Source: Henriciella marina DSM 19595 (GTDB lineage: Bacteria > Pseudomonadota > Alphaproteobacteria > Caulobacterales > Hyphomonadaceae). Taken from it: 64,000 nt of DNA. The notes under the pieces were generated by a model, which worked only from the letters and a program-made list of their open reading frames with translations, ran no database searches and was not told the origin of the DNA. Positions 16,177 to 25,585 of this stretch are shown here, piece by piece (the stretch's first letter is position 1; every line of letters begins with the position of its first letter). Both the position numbers and the translations under genes were made by a program. The stretch lies in contig NZ_AQXT01000002.1 in the NCBI RefSeq assembly GCF_000376805.1, positions 3,100,001 through 3,164,000 on the forward strand. The letters are read 5' to 3'.

Positions 16177-17354
16177 TCCTCAAAGATAATCTTTGGCGGG
16201 GCTTTCGTCTGGAGACTATCCAGATTGAGCGCCACGGATTTCGATAATTCATGGAAAAGCGCAGCAGCGGGCCCGTCGCCGATGGCAGCTGGTCGGCCTG
16301 TGTCGCCACCTTCGCGAATATCGTTCAGGATCGGCAGCTGGCCCAGCAGCGGCAGGCCGAGGGCCTCGGCGATCTTCTGGCCGCCGCCTTCGCCCATCAG
16401 GTGATGACGGTTGCCGGCAGGGTCTTCGAACCAGCTCATTGTCTCGACAATGCCGAGGACGGGAACGGCCGTTTTTGCGAACATGGCGGCCCCGCGCCGG
16501 ACGTCTGATAGCGCGACCTCCTGCGGTGTGGTTACGAGAAGGGCGGCCGTGACGGGAATTTTCTGGGCGATGGCAAGCTGCGCGTCGCCGGTGCCTGGCG
16601 GGGTGTCGATGATGAGCAGGTCCAGCGGATCATCGGGCGTGCCCCAGGCTGCATCGTTCAACATCTGCGTGATCGCGGACATGACAATGGGACCGCGCCA
16701 GATCATCGGTGCGTCCGGGTCTGACAGATACCCGATCGACAGGGACCGGATGCCGTGCGCCTCGACGGGAATGAGCTTTCCGTTTGCATCGGTTTCAGGT
16801 GAGGCATCGGTCGTGCCCAGCATGGTCGGCGCGCTCGGGCCGTAGATATCCGCGTCCAGAAGACCTGTCTTGAGGCCAAGCTTGGCAAAGGCGGCGGCCA
16901 GATTGACGGCGACAGTCGATTTGCCGACGCCGCCCTTGGCGCTGGCGACAACAAGGATGCGGGAGATGCCGGGGATCCTGTCGGTCTGGTTTTCGCCCGG
17001 CTGGCCCTGGCTGAGGGCCTCATCGGAGAGGCGGGCGCCCTTGCTGACGCGTCTGTGACCGGGCTTGGGCGGCGACGGGTGCGGCGGCTGGCTGGTCGGC
17101 GGCGTACTGCCTGGAGCGCGCTCTGCTGTCAGCATGGCGCGCACGTCGCTGACGCCGTCGACATTCATCGCGCGGGCCTCAGCTTCGATGCGGCGGGTTT
17201 CGGATGCGGCAAGGTCGTCCGGGTCGCCGTCGAGGACCAGCGTTACCACGCCGCCATCGCGAATTCGGATCCCCTGCAGCCAGCCGGGATTGCCAAGCGC
17301 GTCCCGGATCCGCTGTTCGAGACTGCCAGATTGTCGCTGTTTACGTCGAAACAT
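16173..17354 (-). CDS. mrp: Mrp/ApbC-type P-loop ATPase, iron-sulfur carrier family
   Basis: A 393-residue Mrp-family protein that in relatives carries or transfers Fe-S clusters. An N-terminal MIP18-like domain (residues 1-90) is joined by a Pro-rich linker to the ATPase domain with the deviant Walker A SAKGGVGKSTVAVNLA, DADIYGPSAPTMLG and IIDTPPGTGDAQL. The conserved CxxC that ligates the cluster in many homologues is absent; the equivalent stretch reads ETMSWFEDPAGNRHHLMGEG. I set the start at 17354 because AAGGAG lies 8 bases upstream; an extension to 17513 is unsupported. hflK is divergent. Confidence 0.92.
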   Translation of the reverse strand: MFRRKQRQSGSLEQRIRDALGNPGWLQGIRIRDGGVVTLVLDGDPDDLAASETRRIEAEARAMNVDGVSDVRAMLTAERAPGSTPPTSQPPHPSPPKPGHRRVSKGARLSDEALSQGQPGENQTDRIPGISRILVVASAKGGVGKSTVAVNLAAAFAKLGLKTGLLDADIYGPSAPTMLGTTDASPETDANGKLIPVEAHGIRSLSIGYLSDPDAPMIWRGPIVMSAITQMLNDAAWGTPDDPLDLLIIDTPPGTGDAQLAIAQKIPVTAALLVTTPQEVALSDVRRGAAMFAKTAVPVLGIVETMSWFEDPAGNRHHLMGEGGGQKIAEALGLPLLGQLPILNDIREGGDTGRPAAIGDGPAAALFHELSKSVALNLDSLQTKAPPKIIFED

Positions 17355-17444
17355 GCGGGCTACTCCTTGATGCGCGGTGCCTAGAGTGCACATATTCTCG
17401 CAACGCCTATATGGCCATAGACGGACAGTCGTGAAGGAGGGGCA

Positions 17445-18593
17445 ATGCCCTGGAATGACAACAAGGACGGTGAGGGATCGTCCAAGGGGACTAACAACCC
17501 ATGGGGATCCCAAGGCAAAAAGCCCGATTCGCCCTGGTCTCGCCCCGGCGGATCAGGCGGCGGGAACGGATCTGGCGGCGGTGGTGGCGGTGGAAATCGC
17601 CCTGACCTCGAAGAACAGATGCGTCGCATGCAGGAACGCTTTCGCCGCGGACGCGGTGGAAATGGCGGCGGTGGCGGCCGCGGTGGTGGCCAGAACTTCG
17701 GCCCGCTCGGCTTTATCGTCCTGGGCTTTGTCGCACTTCTTGCCTGGCTCTTTAGCGGCGTAGTTGTCGTCGACGAAGGCGAGACCGCAGCTGTGTTCCG
17801 CTTTGGAGAGTGGCAGAAGAATTACGGACCGGGTCTTCATGTGCACCTGCCGACCCCGATCGAGACGCATGAGCTCATGCCCTCGCAGCAACAACAGGTC
17901 ACGCAGATCGGTGCCAATGAAGAAGAACGCCTGATGCTGACCGGTGACGAGAATATCGTCGACGTTCAGTACCGCGTCTTCTGGTACTATGATCAGGAAG
18001 ATCCTGAGAACTTCATCCTCAACGTCGAGGACGGCGAGGATCTCGTCAAAGCGGCCGCGGAAAGCGTGATGCGCGAAGTGGTTGGCAAATCCAATCTCGA
18101 TGATGTCATCACCACGGGCCGTAACGAGCTGCAGACGCAAGTGCGCGAGCAGCTTCAGGCCCTGCTTCAGGACTATCGCGCGGGTGCACAGATCCTCAAC
18201 GTGGAAATCCAGGAAGCTCAGGCCCCGGCCGAAGTGCGTGCGGCCTTTATCGACGTTGTGAACGCCGGTCAGGACGCCGAACGCGCTGTGCAGGACGCCA
18301 ACCGTTATGCCAACGACATCATTCCGCGTGCACGTGGTGAGGCCCAGCAGATCCTGCAGGATGCCGAAGCCTATCGTGAACAGGTGATCGCCGATGCGAC
18401 CGGTCAGGCCAACCGCTTCAAACAGATCCTTGCCGAGTATCAGGCGGCACCGCAGGTCACGCGTGAGCGGATGTACCTTGAATCAATGGAACGGGTGCTG
18501 AACCGGAGCGACAAGCTGATCCTGGACAATGAGTCAGGAGCTGTCCCCTATCTGCCGCTGGATAGCGTCAATCGCAGAAATCAGGAGAACTAG
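17445..18593 (+). CDS. hflK: HflK, SPFH-domain regulator of FtsH
   Basis: HflK forms with HflC the membrane cage that surrounds the FtsH protease. The 382-residue protein has a long glycine-rich cytoplasmic N-terminus (residues 1-85), one transmembrane helix (about 87-107, PLGFIVLGFVALLAWLFSGV), then the SPFH/band-7 domain beginning VVVDEGETAAVFRFGEWQKN and a coiled-coil rich in Ala/Glu/Gln. AAGGAGGGG precedes the ATG. hflC begins 3 bases after its stop codon. Confidence 0.95.
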   Translation: MPWNDNKDGEGSSKGTNNPWGSQGKKPDSPWSRPGGSGGGNGSGGGGGGGNRPDLEEQMRRMQERFRRGRGGNGGGGGRGGGQNFGPLGFIVLGFVALLAWLFSGVVVVDEGETAAVFRFGEWQKNYGPGLHVHLPTPIETHELMPSQQQQVTQIGANEEERLMLTGDENIVDVQYRVFWYYDQEDPENFILNVEDGEDLVKAAAESVMREVVGKSNLDDVITTGRNELQTQVREQLQALLQDYRAGAQILNVEIQEAQAPAEVRAAFIDVVNAGQDAERAVQDANRYANDIIPRARGEAQQILQDAEAYREQVIADATGQANRFKQILAEYQAAPQVTRERMYLESMERVLNRSDKLILDNESGAVPYLPLDSVNRRNQEN

Positions 18594-18596
18594 GCC

Positions 18597-19493
18597 ATGA
18601 AACCCATCGGAATTCTTGGGATCGTCGCGGTCGTCCTGGCTGCCATTGTCCTGTTCAATTCGTTCTTCATCGTCGACCAGCGCAAGCAGGCGCTACTCCT
18701 GCAGGTTGGCCGAGCAGTTGAAGCCTATAACGAGCCGGGATCTGATGAGGCGGGGCTCAAACTCAAAATCCCGCTTTTCCAGAACGTCGTCATGTACGAC
18801 CGGCGCAACCTTGGGCTCAATGTGCCTGGCATCGAAGCCTACGCCTCCAATCAGGAGCAGCTGATCGTCGACGCGTTTGTCCGCTGGCAGATCTCTGATC
18901 CACTGGCTTTCTACCAGCGCCTCAACAATGAGCGCGACGCGCGCAGCCAGCTAAGCAACTTCACCAATGCGGCAATCCGCAACGCGCTTGCCTCGCGTCT
19001 GCCCGAAGAAATTATCTCCGGTCAGCGTTCGGAACTGATGGACGAAATCCGTCAAAATCTCGCGAGCAATATTGCGGGCCGGGGTATCGAGATCATCGAT
19101 GTGCGTATCCGCCGCGCAGACCTTCCGGATGACGTGTCCGAGCGTGTCTTCCAGCGTATGGAAGCTACGCGGGGGCAACAAGCCGAGGAAATTCGTGCCG
19201 AGGGTGACGAGCGTGCCCAGCTGGTGCGGGCCACGGCCGAACGCGAACGGACGGTGATCCTGGCCGATGCGCGCCGGGAGTCCGAGGAAATTCGCGGTGC
19301 GGGTGATGCGCTCCGGAACGAAATCTACGCCGAGGCCTATGAGCGTGATGCTGAATTCTTCCGCTTTTACCGCTCGCTAATCGCCTGTGAGCAAGCCTTC
19401 ACCGAAAACACGCGTATCGTCGTCGGACCCAACCAGCTTGGGATTTGCAATGACTTTATCGACCAGGCCCGCCAGAGCGGCTCTCGCCGTTAG
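18597..19493 (+). CDS. hflC: HflC, SPFH-domain regulator of FtsH
   Basis: Partner of HflK. The 298-residue protein has an N-terminal transmembrane anchor (residues 5-24), the signature FFIVDQRKQALLLQVGRAVE, the SPFH domain and a coiled coil (RAEGDERAQLVRATAERERT). The C-terminal helix ends in the usual short tail. It is the second gene of hflK-hflC-DUF2065-degP, a standard alphaproteobacterial cluster for envelope protein quality control. Confidence 0.95.
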   Translation: MKPIGILGIVAVVLAAIVLFNSFFIVDQRKQALLLQVGRAVEAYNEPGSDEAGLKLKIPLFQNVVMYDRRNLGLNVPGIEAYASNQEQLIVDAFVRWQISDPLAFYQRLNNERDARSQLSNFTNAAIRNALASRLPEEIISGQRSELMDEIRQNLASNIAGRGIEIIDVRIRRADLPDDVSERVFQRMEATRGQQAEEIRAEGDERAQLVRATAERERTVILADARRESEEIRGAGDALRNEIYAEAYERDAEFFRFYRSLIACEQAFTENTRIVVGPNQLGICNDFIDQARQSGSRR

Positions 19494-19532
19494 GGTGCCC
19501 GCCGATAGCTGCTTCAGTTTTCAGGACCTGCC

Positions 19533-19730
19533 ATGACCTGGCAGGTCCTGATTGCGGCCATCGGTCTATGGTTTGCGCTTGAAGGCATTCTGTATGCCGC
19601 CGCGCCAGATACGATGCGCAGAATGGCGGCATGGCTTTCCGCGTTGCCGCTCGACGCGGTGCGCAGCGGCGGTATCTGGTCGGCCATATTGGGACTTATC
19701 CTGTTCTATGTCGCCGTACGGTTTGGTTGA
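19533..19730 (+). CDS. DUF2065 small membrane protein (YjeT-like)
   Basis: A 65-residue protein with two transmembrane helices (about 3-22 and 44-63) and the family pattern GLWFALEGILYAAAPDTMRR. DUF2065 proteins typically lie next to hflC; their function is unknown but the position suggests a role with HflKC-FtsH. It lies 39 bases after hflC and 72 before degP. Confidence 0.85.
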   Translation: MTWQVLIAAIGLWFALEGILYAAAPDTMRRMAAWLSALPLDAVRSGGIWSAILGLILFYVAVRFG

Positions 19731-19802
19731 CGCGTTGCGTTCTGCCTGCGAACCGCCTTAGTTCTGGGATACGAAAAGACGCGTGTGATGGAGTACAAGA
19801 GT

Positions 19803-21269
19803 ATGAGACGTGTTGCGATGTCGGCCCTTGCCGGGCTTGCTGGCGCCGCCCTCCTGGCGGGCCCCGCCAGTGCGCAACGGTCGCAGCCTGCCAGCCAGGG
19901 CTCTCTCTCCGACACGGTCAGCGAAATCGACCAGCAGCGCGCGCCGGACTCGTTTTCGGCGCTGGCCCGCCGCCTCATGCCGTCCGTCGTCAATATCACG
20001 ACGAGCCAGACTGTCGCGCCAGAGGGCATGCCGGAATTTCCGGACGGCTCTCCGCTGGAACGTTTCAATGAATTCTTTGGACGTGACCCCGACGGCTTCC
20101 GCCGTGAAGGCTCACTCGGGTCGGGTTTCGTCGTTTCTGATGACGGCGTCATCATTACCAATAATCACGTCATCGAGAATGCAGACGAGATCAATGTGGT
20201 CTTCGCCTCCGGGCGCACGCTTCAGGCAGAGCTGGTCGGGACCGATATCGAGACCGACATTGCCGTGCTGCGCGTCGAGAGCGACACCCCTCTGCCATTC
20301 GTGGAATTTGCTGACAGCGACGCAGCCGAGGTTGGCGACTGGGTGATGGCGATCGGCAACCCGTTCGGTTTTGGCGGGTCTGTATCGGCAGGCATTATCT
20401 CTGCTCGCAACCGCGATATCCAGTCCGGCCGCTATGATGATTTCATCCAGACCGACGCCGCCATCAACCGCGGCAATTCGGGCGGGCCGCTATTCAATCT
20501 CAATGGCGAAGTCATCGGCGTGAACACCGCCATTATCTCGCCAACCGGTGGGTCTGTTGGTCTCGGTTTCTCCATTCCGGCCAATCTCGTCAAACAGGTA
20601 TCGGGACAGATCATCGAATTTGGCAAGCCGCGCCGTGGCTGGTTTGGCGTCAATGTGCAGGGCATCGATGAAGGCCTTGCGGGCGCCTACGGTCTGCAGG
20701 ACGCCAATGGCGTGATCGTTACCTCGATAGATGAGGATGGGCCCGCAGCCTCTGCTGATTTTGAAGTCGGCGATCTGCTGCTCACCTTCGACGGCGAGAT
20801 GATCGAAAATGTTCGCGGCCTGACGCGCATCGTCGCCGATACAAGGATCGGCAAGCGCGTCCGCGTCGACCTGATCCGCGACCGCAAACGCCGCACAGTG
20901 CAGTTTGAGGTTGGAGAGCTTGCCTCGAACAATGAGTCCGAGACGCGCGAGCCACTGCCTGAAAACGCGCTGGCCCAGAACCCGCTCGGGGCCGAACTGA
21001 AATCGATCGATGATGATGCCCGGCGCCGCTATGGTATTGCGCGCGGTGTTTCGGGGGTTCTCGTGAACTCTGTTGCGGCGAGCGGGCCGAGTTTCGGCAA
21101 GCTGCGCAAGGGCGACGTCATCACCGAGATGGGATTTGAGCGCGTCACCTCGCTTCAGGATGCATATAACGCGCTCGAGCCTGCAAATGCCCCGCCGGGA
21201 GAGCCGCTACTGGTGCGGGTGAGCCGGTCCGGGCAGACCATGTTCTTCACCATCGAGACCGAGCGCTAG
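19803..21269 (+). CDS. degP: DegP/HtrA-family periplasmic serine protease
   Basis: Periplasmic protease/chaperone of the Do family. The 488-residue precursor starts MRRVAMSALAGLAGAALLAG with a signal peptide cleaved after PASAQ. The catalytic triad is His122 (ITNNHVIENA), Asp152 (ETDIAVLRV) and Ser226 (INRGNSGGPLFN). Two PDZ domains follow (about 280-375 and 395-485). GGAG lies at good distance from the ATG at 19803; in-frame GTG/ATG codons at 19785/19788 are alternatives. It closes the hflK-hflC-DUF2065 cluster. Confidence 0.94.
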   Translation: MRRVAMSALAGLAGAALLAGPASAQRSQPASQGSLSDTVSEIDQQRAPDSFSALARRLMPSVVNITTSQTVAPEGMPEFPDGSPLERFNEFFGRDPDGFRREGSLGSGFVVSDDGVIITNNHVIENADEINVVFASGRTLQAELVGTDIETDIAVLRVESDTPLPFVEFADSDAAEVGDWVMAIGNPFGFGGSVSAGIISARNRDIQSGRYDDFIQTDAAINRGNSGGPLFNLNGEVIGVNTAIISPTGGSVGLGFSIPANLVKQVSGQIIEFGKPRRGWFGVNVQGIDEGLAGAYGLQDANGVIVTSIDEDGPAASADFEVGDLLLTFDGEMIENVRGLTRIVADTRIGKRVRVDLIRDRKRRTVQFEVGELASNNESETREPLPENALAQNPLGAELKSIDDDARRRYGIARGVSGVLVNSVAASGPSFGKLRKGDVITEMGFERVTSLQDAYNALEPANAPPGEPLLVRVSRSGQTMFFTIETER

Positions 21270-21380
21270 TCAAACGACAGGCCATGTGTTGCGCCGACTG
21301 TGGCTTTACGCCGTTTGCAAATCATACTTTTATCAATTTTGGGGATTGGGGGATCAGGCTTGTAGTCAGGAGTATGTACA

Positions 21381-21770
21381 ATGGCGATGACTGAAAGAGA
21401 CGCCCTCAACCTTTGGCGCCGCGCCCTGTCATCCTATGTGCGCACCTCCGACGGTGATCTGACGGTCCGCCAACAGGCCATCCTGATGACCGTTGCCCTG
21501 TCAGCCGGGCCGCACACCGTGCGCGGGCTTGCGAGCGACCTCGATCTTGCCAAACCAGCCGTGACACGTGCCCTTGATGCTCTTGAAAAAGCCGGTTTTG
21601 TACGCCGCCGCCGCGACGAACATGACCTTCGCAGTGTTATTATAGAACGCACCGTTGAAGGCATGACCTGGCTTCGCGAATTCGCTGAGCTCGTCATCGC
21701 AGCCGAGGCAGGCGAAGAGCGCCGCCCAGTTGCGAGCGATGCGGGGCTGGACAAGGATGTCGCTGCCTGA
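21381..21770 (+). CDS. MarR-family transcriptional regulator
   Basis: A 129-residue winged-helix protein. LTVRQQAILMTVALSAGPHT leads into the HTH VRGLASDLDLAKPAVTRALD, and the wing is ALEKAGFVRRRRDEHDLRSV, the MarR DxRS-like wing. AGGAG lies 8 bases before the ATG. The stop codon is 13 bases before the NlpC/P60 gene, so the two may be one transcript. Ligand and targets are unknown. Confidence 0.85.
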   Translation: MAMTERDALNLWRRALSSYVRTSDGDLTVRQQAILMTVALSAGPHTVRGLASDLDLAKPAVTRALDALEKAGFVRRRRDEHDLRSVIIERTVEGMTWLREFAELVIAAEAGEERRPVASDAGLDKDVAA

Positions 21771-21783
21771 TCAAGGAGGCAGT

Positions 21784-22644
21784 GTGCCTGAATTTGATGA
21801 CCTCCGCCTGACACCCCCAAAGCGTGGTGCTGGCCTGCGCATGCAGGTGAGCGCCGGCGTTGCTGCGCTACGAGATAGCGCGCGCCCCGACGCCGAGATG
21901 GTGACGCAGGCCTTGCACGGTGAGACAGCCACGCTGTTCAAGGAAGACGGAGAGTTTGGTCTTTTCCAGATGGACCGCGATCGCTATGTCGGCTGGGCCC
22001 TGATGGATACGTTTTCGGCTCCTGTTTCAGAGCCGACGCACAAAGTGTCCGCGCTTCGTACCTATGCCTATTCGCAGCCGCATCTGAAGTCAGCGCCTTA
22101 CGGCCTGATCTCCATGGGCAGTTTACTGACGGTCGTTGATGAGGACCGAGGGTTTCTGAAAACGACGCGTGGTGGATGGGTCACGTCCAGCCATGTCGTT
22201 GCGCTCGATATCGTCGAAGACGACCCGGCTGATGTTGCGACCCGGTTTCTTAACACGCCCTATCTCTGGGGCGGATGCGAGAGCCTTGGCCTCGACTGTA
22301 CCGGCCTGACGCGGGCGGCCTTCTCAGCGTGCGGCGTGCGCCTGCCAAGAGACAGCGATATGCAGGTTGCCTGGTGCGGGGAGCCGGTGGACGACTGGAA
22401 TGGGCCAGGCACACTACAGAGAAACGATCTTGTTTTCTGGAAGGGCCATGTCGGCATCATGCTGGATGAGAGCACGCTGCTTCATTCGAATGGCTATCAC
22501 ATGGCTGTGGCGCAGGAGCCCTTGCTGACGGCGATTCCGAGGATCGCAAAAGAATACGGCGAGCCCATTGGGGCCCGCCGTATCGATATCCTGAAAGAGA
22601 GGGCCGCCACACCAGAGTGGCTCGCGGCTGGCAGAAAGCCTTAG
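21784..22644 (+). CDS. NlpC/P60-family peptidase with SH3-like repeats
   Basis: A cytoplasmic or secreted cell-wall peptidase-type protein of about 286 residues. Two SH3b-like segments (residues 25-140) precede an NlpC/P60 domain with catalytic Cys172 in LGLDCTGLTRAAFSACG, LPRDSDMQ, and the histidine of KGHVGIML. Such enzymes hydrolyse D-Glu-meso-diaminopimelate bonds in peptidoglycan. No signal peptide is visible. I prefer the GTG start at 21784, preceded by AAGGAGG at 21773-21779; an ATG at 21757 overlapping marR is an alternative. Confidence 0.88.
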   Translation: MPEFDDLRLTPPKRGAGLRMQVSAGVAALRDSARPDAEMVTQALHGETATLFKEDGEFGLFQMDRDRYVGWALMDTFSAPVSEPTHKVSALRTYAYSQPHLKSAPYGLISMGSLLTVVDEDRGFLKTTRGGWVTSSHVVALDIVEDDPADVATRFLNTPYLWGGCESLGLDCTGLTRAAFSACGVRLPRDSDMQVAWCGEPVDDWNGPGTLQRNDLVFWKGHVGIMLDESTLLHSNGYHMAVAQEPLLTAIPRIAKEYGEPIGARRIDILKERAATPEWLAAGRKP

Positions 22645-22668
22645 CCCTACTGCTTCGTCCTCTTCGGA

Positions 22669-23508
22669 CTAGTCCGTATCACTGCCCGCATCGTTCTCTT
22701 CGGAAAGAGCCGAATCCGGGGCAAGCTCGACTTCGCTGACATTGCCTTCGGCCTCTGAGTCGCGATCAGTCACCACGTCCTGGGTTTCGATCACGCCCGT
22801 TGCCTCAGTTGGCGCATCTTCAACGGTTTCGGAATCAAGCGTCGTCTCGACTGCCTCGCCCGATGTGTCCTCACCGTCCATGCCTTCAGCTGCCTCGCCT
22901 TCTTCGCCTGCTGTCTCTTCTGGAAGTGGCTCGGGGAAGGGAGCGGCACCTGGTGTGTTGGATGCCAGATAAGCGATCACGTCGGCGCGCTCGTCATCGC
23001 GGCGAAGACCCGCAAACGCCATGGACGTGCCACGGATATAGGATGACGGGTTTTCCAGCCAGTTGTCCATGCTCTCATATGTCCACGTCTCGCCGGACGT
23101 CGCCTGCATCGCGGAGGAATAACCGAAGCCTGCTGCATGCGCATGGCTCTCGCCGATGATCGCGTGAAGGTTCGGGCCTGTGCCATTCCCGCCGCCCTGA
23201 TCAATCGTGTGACAGGTGGAGCATTTGGCCTTGAAGGCGCGCTCACCGGATGACGGATCAGCGGCTGCGAGAAGGGCGCCGAGGTCATAGACCTCTTCTT
23301 CTTCCCCGCCTGCGCCGCCGGTTTCGGCGATCTCGGTATAATATGAGAAACGGCTCTGCGCCCACTCATTGAGGCTCTCGTCTTCCTCACCGTGATGGCC
23401 GCCTTCTCCGGAAGAGAAAGCCATATCCGAAAGCGTCTGAAGGGCCATGACGCCCAGAACAACAGCGAGGATTGCGCCGAATGTCTTATTCCAGAAGAGA
23501 TCGCCCAT
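22669..23508 (-). CDS. Membrane-anchored cytochrome c (CycM-like)
   Basis: A 279-residue protein with an uncleaved N-terminal anchor (MGDLFWNKTFGAILAVVLGV), a class I cytochrome c domain with heme site C96-S-T-C-H100 and axial methionine in RGTSMAFAGLR, ending at YLASNTP. It resembles the membrane-bound cytochrome c552 (CycM) that links the bc1 complex to cytochrome c oxidase in alphaproteobacteria. Unusual is the extra C-terminal tail of about 95 residues, very rich in Glu, Asp, Thr and Ser. AAGGA lies 8 bases before the ATG at 23508. It is divergent from pheA. Confidence 0.88.
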   Translation of the reverse strand: MGDLFWNKTFGAILAVVLGVMALQTLSDMAFSSGEGGHHGEEDESLNEWAQSRFSYYTEIAETGGAGGEEEEVYDLGALLAAADPSSGERAFKAKCSTCHTIDQGGGNGTGPNLHAIIGESHAHAAGFGYSSAMQATSGETWTYESMDNWLENPSSYIRGTSMAFAGLRRDDERADVIAYLASNTPGAAPFPEPLPEETAGEEGEAAEGMDGEDTSGEAVETTLDSETVEDAPTEATGVIETQDVVTDRDSEAEGNVSEVELAPDSALSEENDAGSDTD

Positions 23509-23746
23509 AGGGATCATCCTTATGTCTGTATCAGTCTTTGCGCGCCTTCTGACACGCTATCGAGTCAGAGGCAATATAAGCGGATGCGAAGCAGGATGCG
23601 CGGGGGGATACAGCGGCGAAAGGGCGCAGGGGCTGCAAGCGGCAGGCGCGGCGTCAACCGGGCCAGGGCTTGCCAAAAGCCCTCTGCTCACGCATGGCAA
23701 GCCGCTATTTCTACCACATGCTGCAGGTTGGACGAGGATATAACTC

Positions 23747-24598
23747 ATGGACACGCGACAGGGCCGTATTGCCTATCAGGGTGAACCGGGCGCCAATTCC
23801 CACATTGCATGCAACGCCACCTATCCAGAGATGGAGCCTATCGCCTGCAAGACGTTCGAGGACGTGCTCACCATGGTCGAGCGCGGCGATGCCGATCTGG
23901 CGATGATCCCGGTCGAGAACACAATTGCCGGGCGCGTGGGCGATATCCACCACCTCCTGCCGGGCACGAGCCTGCATATTATCGCAGAGCATTTCATGCC
24001 GATTCGTTTTCAGTTGATGGCGCTGCCGGGTGTGAACCTTTCTGAAGTCAAACAGGCCCACTCGCATGTCATGGCGCTTGGCCAGTGCCGGGCCTTCCTG
24101 CGCGAGCATGGCATCGAGCCCATCGTTGCGGCCGATACCGCGGGCGCTGCCCGTGTGGTTCGTGACCTGGATGAGCGCGCCACCGCCGCAATCGCGCCTG
24201 CGCTCGCCGCAGAGGTTTACGGACTCGATATCCTGGCGCGCGACATCGAGGACGCGGAGCACAATACGACCCGCTTCGTTATCATGGCGCCGGAACCGCT
24301 TGAGCATGAGGATGTCGGTGAGGGCGCGGTGACGTCCTTCCTCTTTCAGGTGCGCAACATTCCCGCCGCGCTTTACAAGGCGATGGGCGGGTTTGCGACC
24401 AATGGCGTCAACATGACCAAGCTTGAGAGCTATCAGATCGACGGCTCGTTTACCGCCACCCAGTTCTATGCAGAGATCGAGGGGCATCCGGACGAGCGCC
24501 GTGTGCAGCTCGCGCTGGAAGAGCTTGGTTTCTTCTCAAGCTCGCTGAAGATCATGGGTGTCTTCCCGGCGAACGCCGAGCGGTATCGTCACAGATAG
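23747..24598 (+). CDS. pheA: Prephenate dehydratase
   Basis: Converts prephenate to phenylpyruvate in phenylalanine synthesis. The 283-residue protein has IAYQGEPGANSHIACN, IPVENTIAGRVGDIHHLL, the catalytic DAEHNTTRFVIMA (Thr-Arg-Phe motif) and a C-terminal ACT domain (about 195-275) with GVNMTKLESY, the phenylalanine-binding region, so feedback inhibition is expected. There is no fused chorismate mutase. GAGGA precedes the ATG. It converges on serB with a 6-base gap. Confidence 0.95.
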   Translation: MDTRQGRIAYQGEPGANSHIACNATYPEMEPIACKTFEDVLTMVERGDADLAMIPVENTIAGRVGDIHHLLPGTSLHIIAEHFMPIRFQLMALPGVNLSEVKQAHSHVMALGQCRAFLREHGIEPIVAADTAGAARVVRDLDERATAAIAPALAAEVYGLDILARDIEDAEHNTTRFVIMAPEPLEHEDVGEGAVTSFLFQVRNIPAALYKAMGGFATNGVNMTKLESYQIDGSFTATQFYAEIEGHPDERRVQLALEELGFFSSSLKIMGVFPANAERYRHR

Positions 24599-24604
24599 GC
24601 GCGC

Positions 24605-25534
24605 CTAATGCTTCCAGACGATTTCGGTGTCGGTGTAACCCTGAAAATAGAGCGCGGCGGTCAGGTCGGTGACCGTGATCGCGCAGTCTGAGGCTGCGGC
24701 AACGACGGGCTTGGCGCGGTAGGCGACACCGAGACCCGCCGCTTCGATCATGGCGAGGTCGTTGGCGCCGTCCCCCATGGCGAGGGCATCTGCGTCCGAC
24801 AGGCCATGTTGTGACGCGCCTTCGCGAAGCGCGGTAAGCTTTGCCTCCCGTCCGAGGATCGGCTCATCCACCTTGCCGGTGAGGGTGTTGCCGTCATCAA
24901 GCAGCGTATTGCCGCGGTCGCTGTCGAAGCCAGCCGCCTTTGCGATGCGGGAGGTGAAGAAGGTGAAGCCGCCCGAGACCAGCATGGCATGTGCGCCGTT
25001 CGCTTTCATCGTGGCGACCAGCGTTTCGACGCCCGGTGTCAGCGTGATGCGCTCACGGAAGCAGCGTTCCAGCTGCGACAGGTCGAGCCCGTTCAGCATT
25101 CCGACGCGCTCTCTAAGGGCTGATTCAAATTCCAGTTCGCCCCTCATCGCCCGCTCCGTGATGGCGGCGATCTTGGCTTTCAGCCCCGCAAAGTCTGCAA
25201 GTTCATCGAGGCATTCCTGCTGGATGACGGTGGAATCCATGTCGCAGATCAGGAGTTTCTTGCGCCGGTTTCCGGTCGGGGTCACGCAGATATCAGCATC
25301 GCCCTCAAAGGCGGTTTCGACCGCGCTGCGGACCTTTGCCGGGTCTGCGAAATTGCCGGCCTGCTCGATCGCGGAGAAGTCTCGCGAACCGCTCAGCATG
25401 CGGACAGGGCCGCGCGCGCCGCTCTCGACTTGCTCCAATGTCTTTTCCAGCCTGTCGCCAATGTGTTGCAGGCTCTTGTCGGCACGTGCAACGATAATCG
25501 CCACATGGGAGAAGTCCGTTGTTTTTCTGTCCAT
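24605..25534 (-). CDS. serB: Phosphoserine phosphatase
   Basis: HAD-superfamily enzyme that releases serine from O-phosphoserine. The 309-residue protein has an N-terminal regulatory region (1-90), then the nucleophile motif DMDSTVIQQECLDELAD (Asp98, Asp100), motif II MLVSGGFTFFTSRIA and motif III/IV MGDGANDLAMIEAAGLGVAY. AAGGA precedes the ATG. miaA is divergent, 51 bases away. Confidence 0.95.
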   Translation of the reverse strand: MDRKTTDFSHVAIIVARADKSLQHIGDRLEKTLEQVESGARGPVRMLSGSRDFSAIEQAGNFADPAKVRSAVETAFEGDADICVTPTGNRRKKLLICDMDSTVIQQECLDELADFAGLKAKIAAITERAMRGELEFESALRERVGMLNGLDLSQLERCFRERITLTPGVETLVATMKANGAHAMLVSGGFTFFTSRIAKAAGFDSDRGNTLLDDGNTLTGKVDEPILGREAKLTALREGASQHGLSDADALAMGDGANDLAMIEAAGLGVAYRAKPVVAAASDCAITVTDLTAALYFQGYTDTEIVWKH

Positions 25535-25585
25535 ATCGGCGGTCCTTACTTAACGTCCACGTTCAAAGTCCTTACGTCTAAACGC

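Noticed and set aside
23509-23746. A missing kdsB gene or hidden gene between the cytochrome c gene and pheA
   Set aside because: Only a short hairpin (23665-23683) and no coding potential are visible; absence of a neighbour seen in other genomes is not itself a feature.
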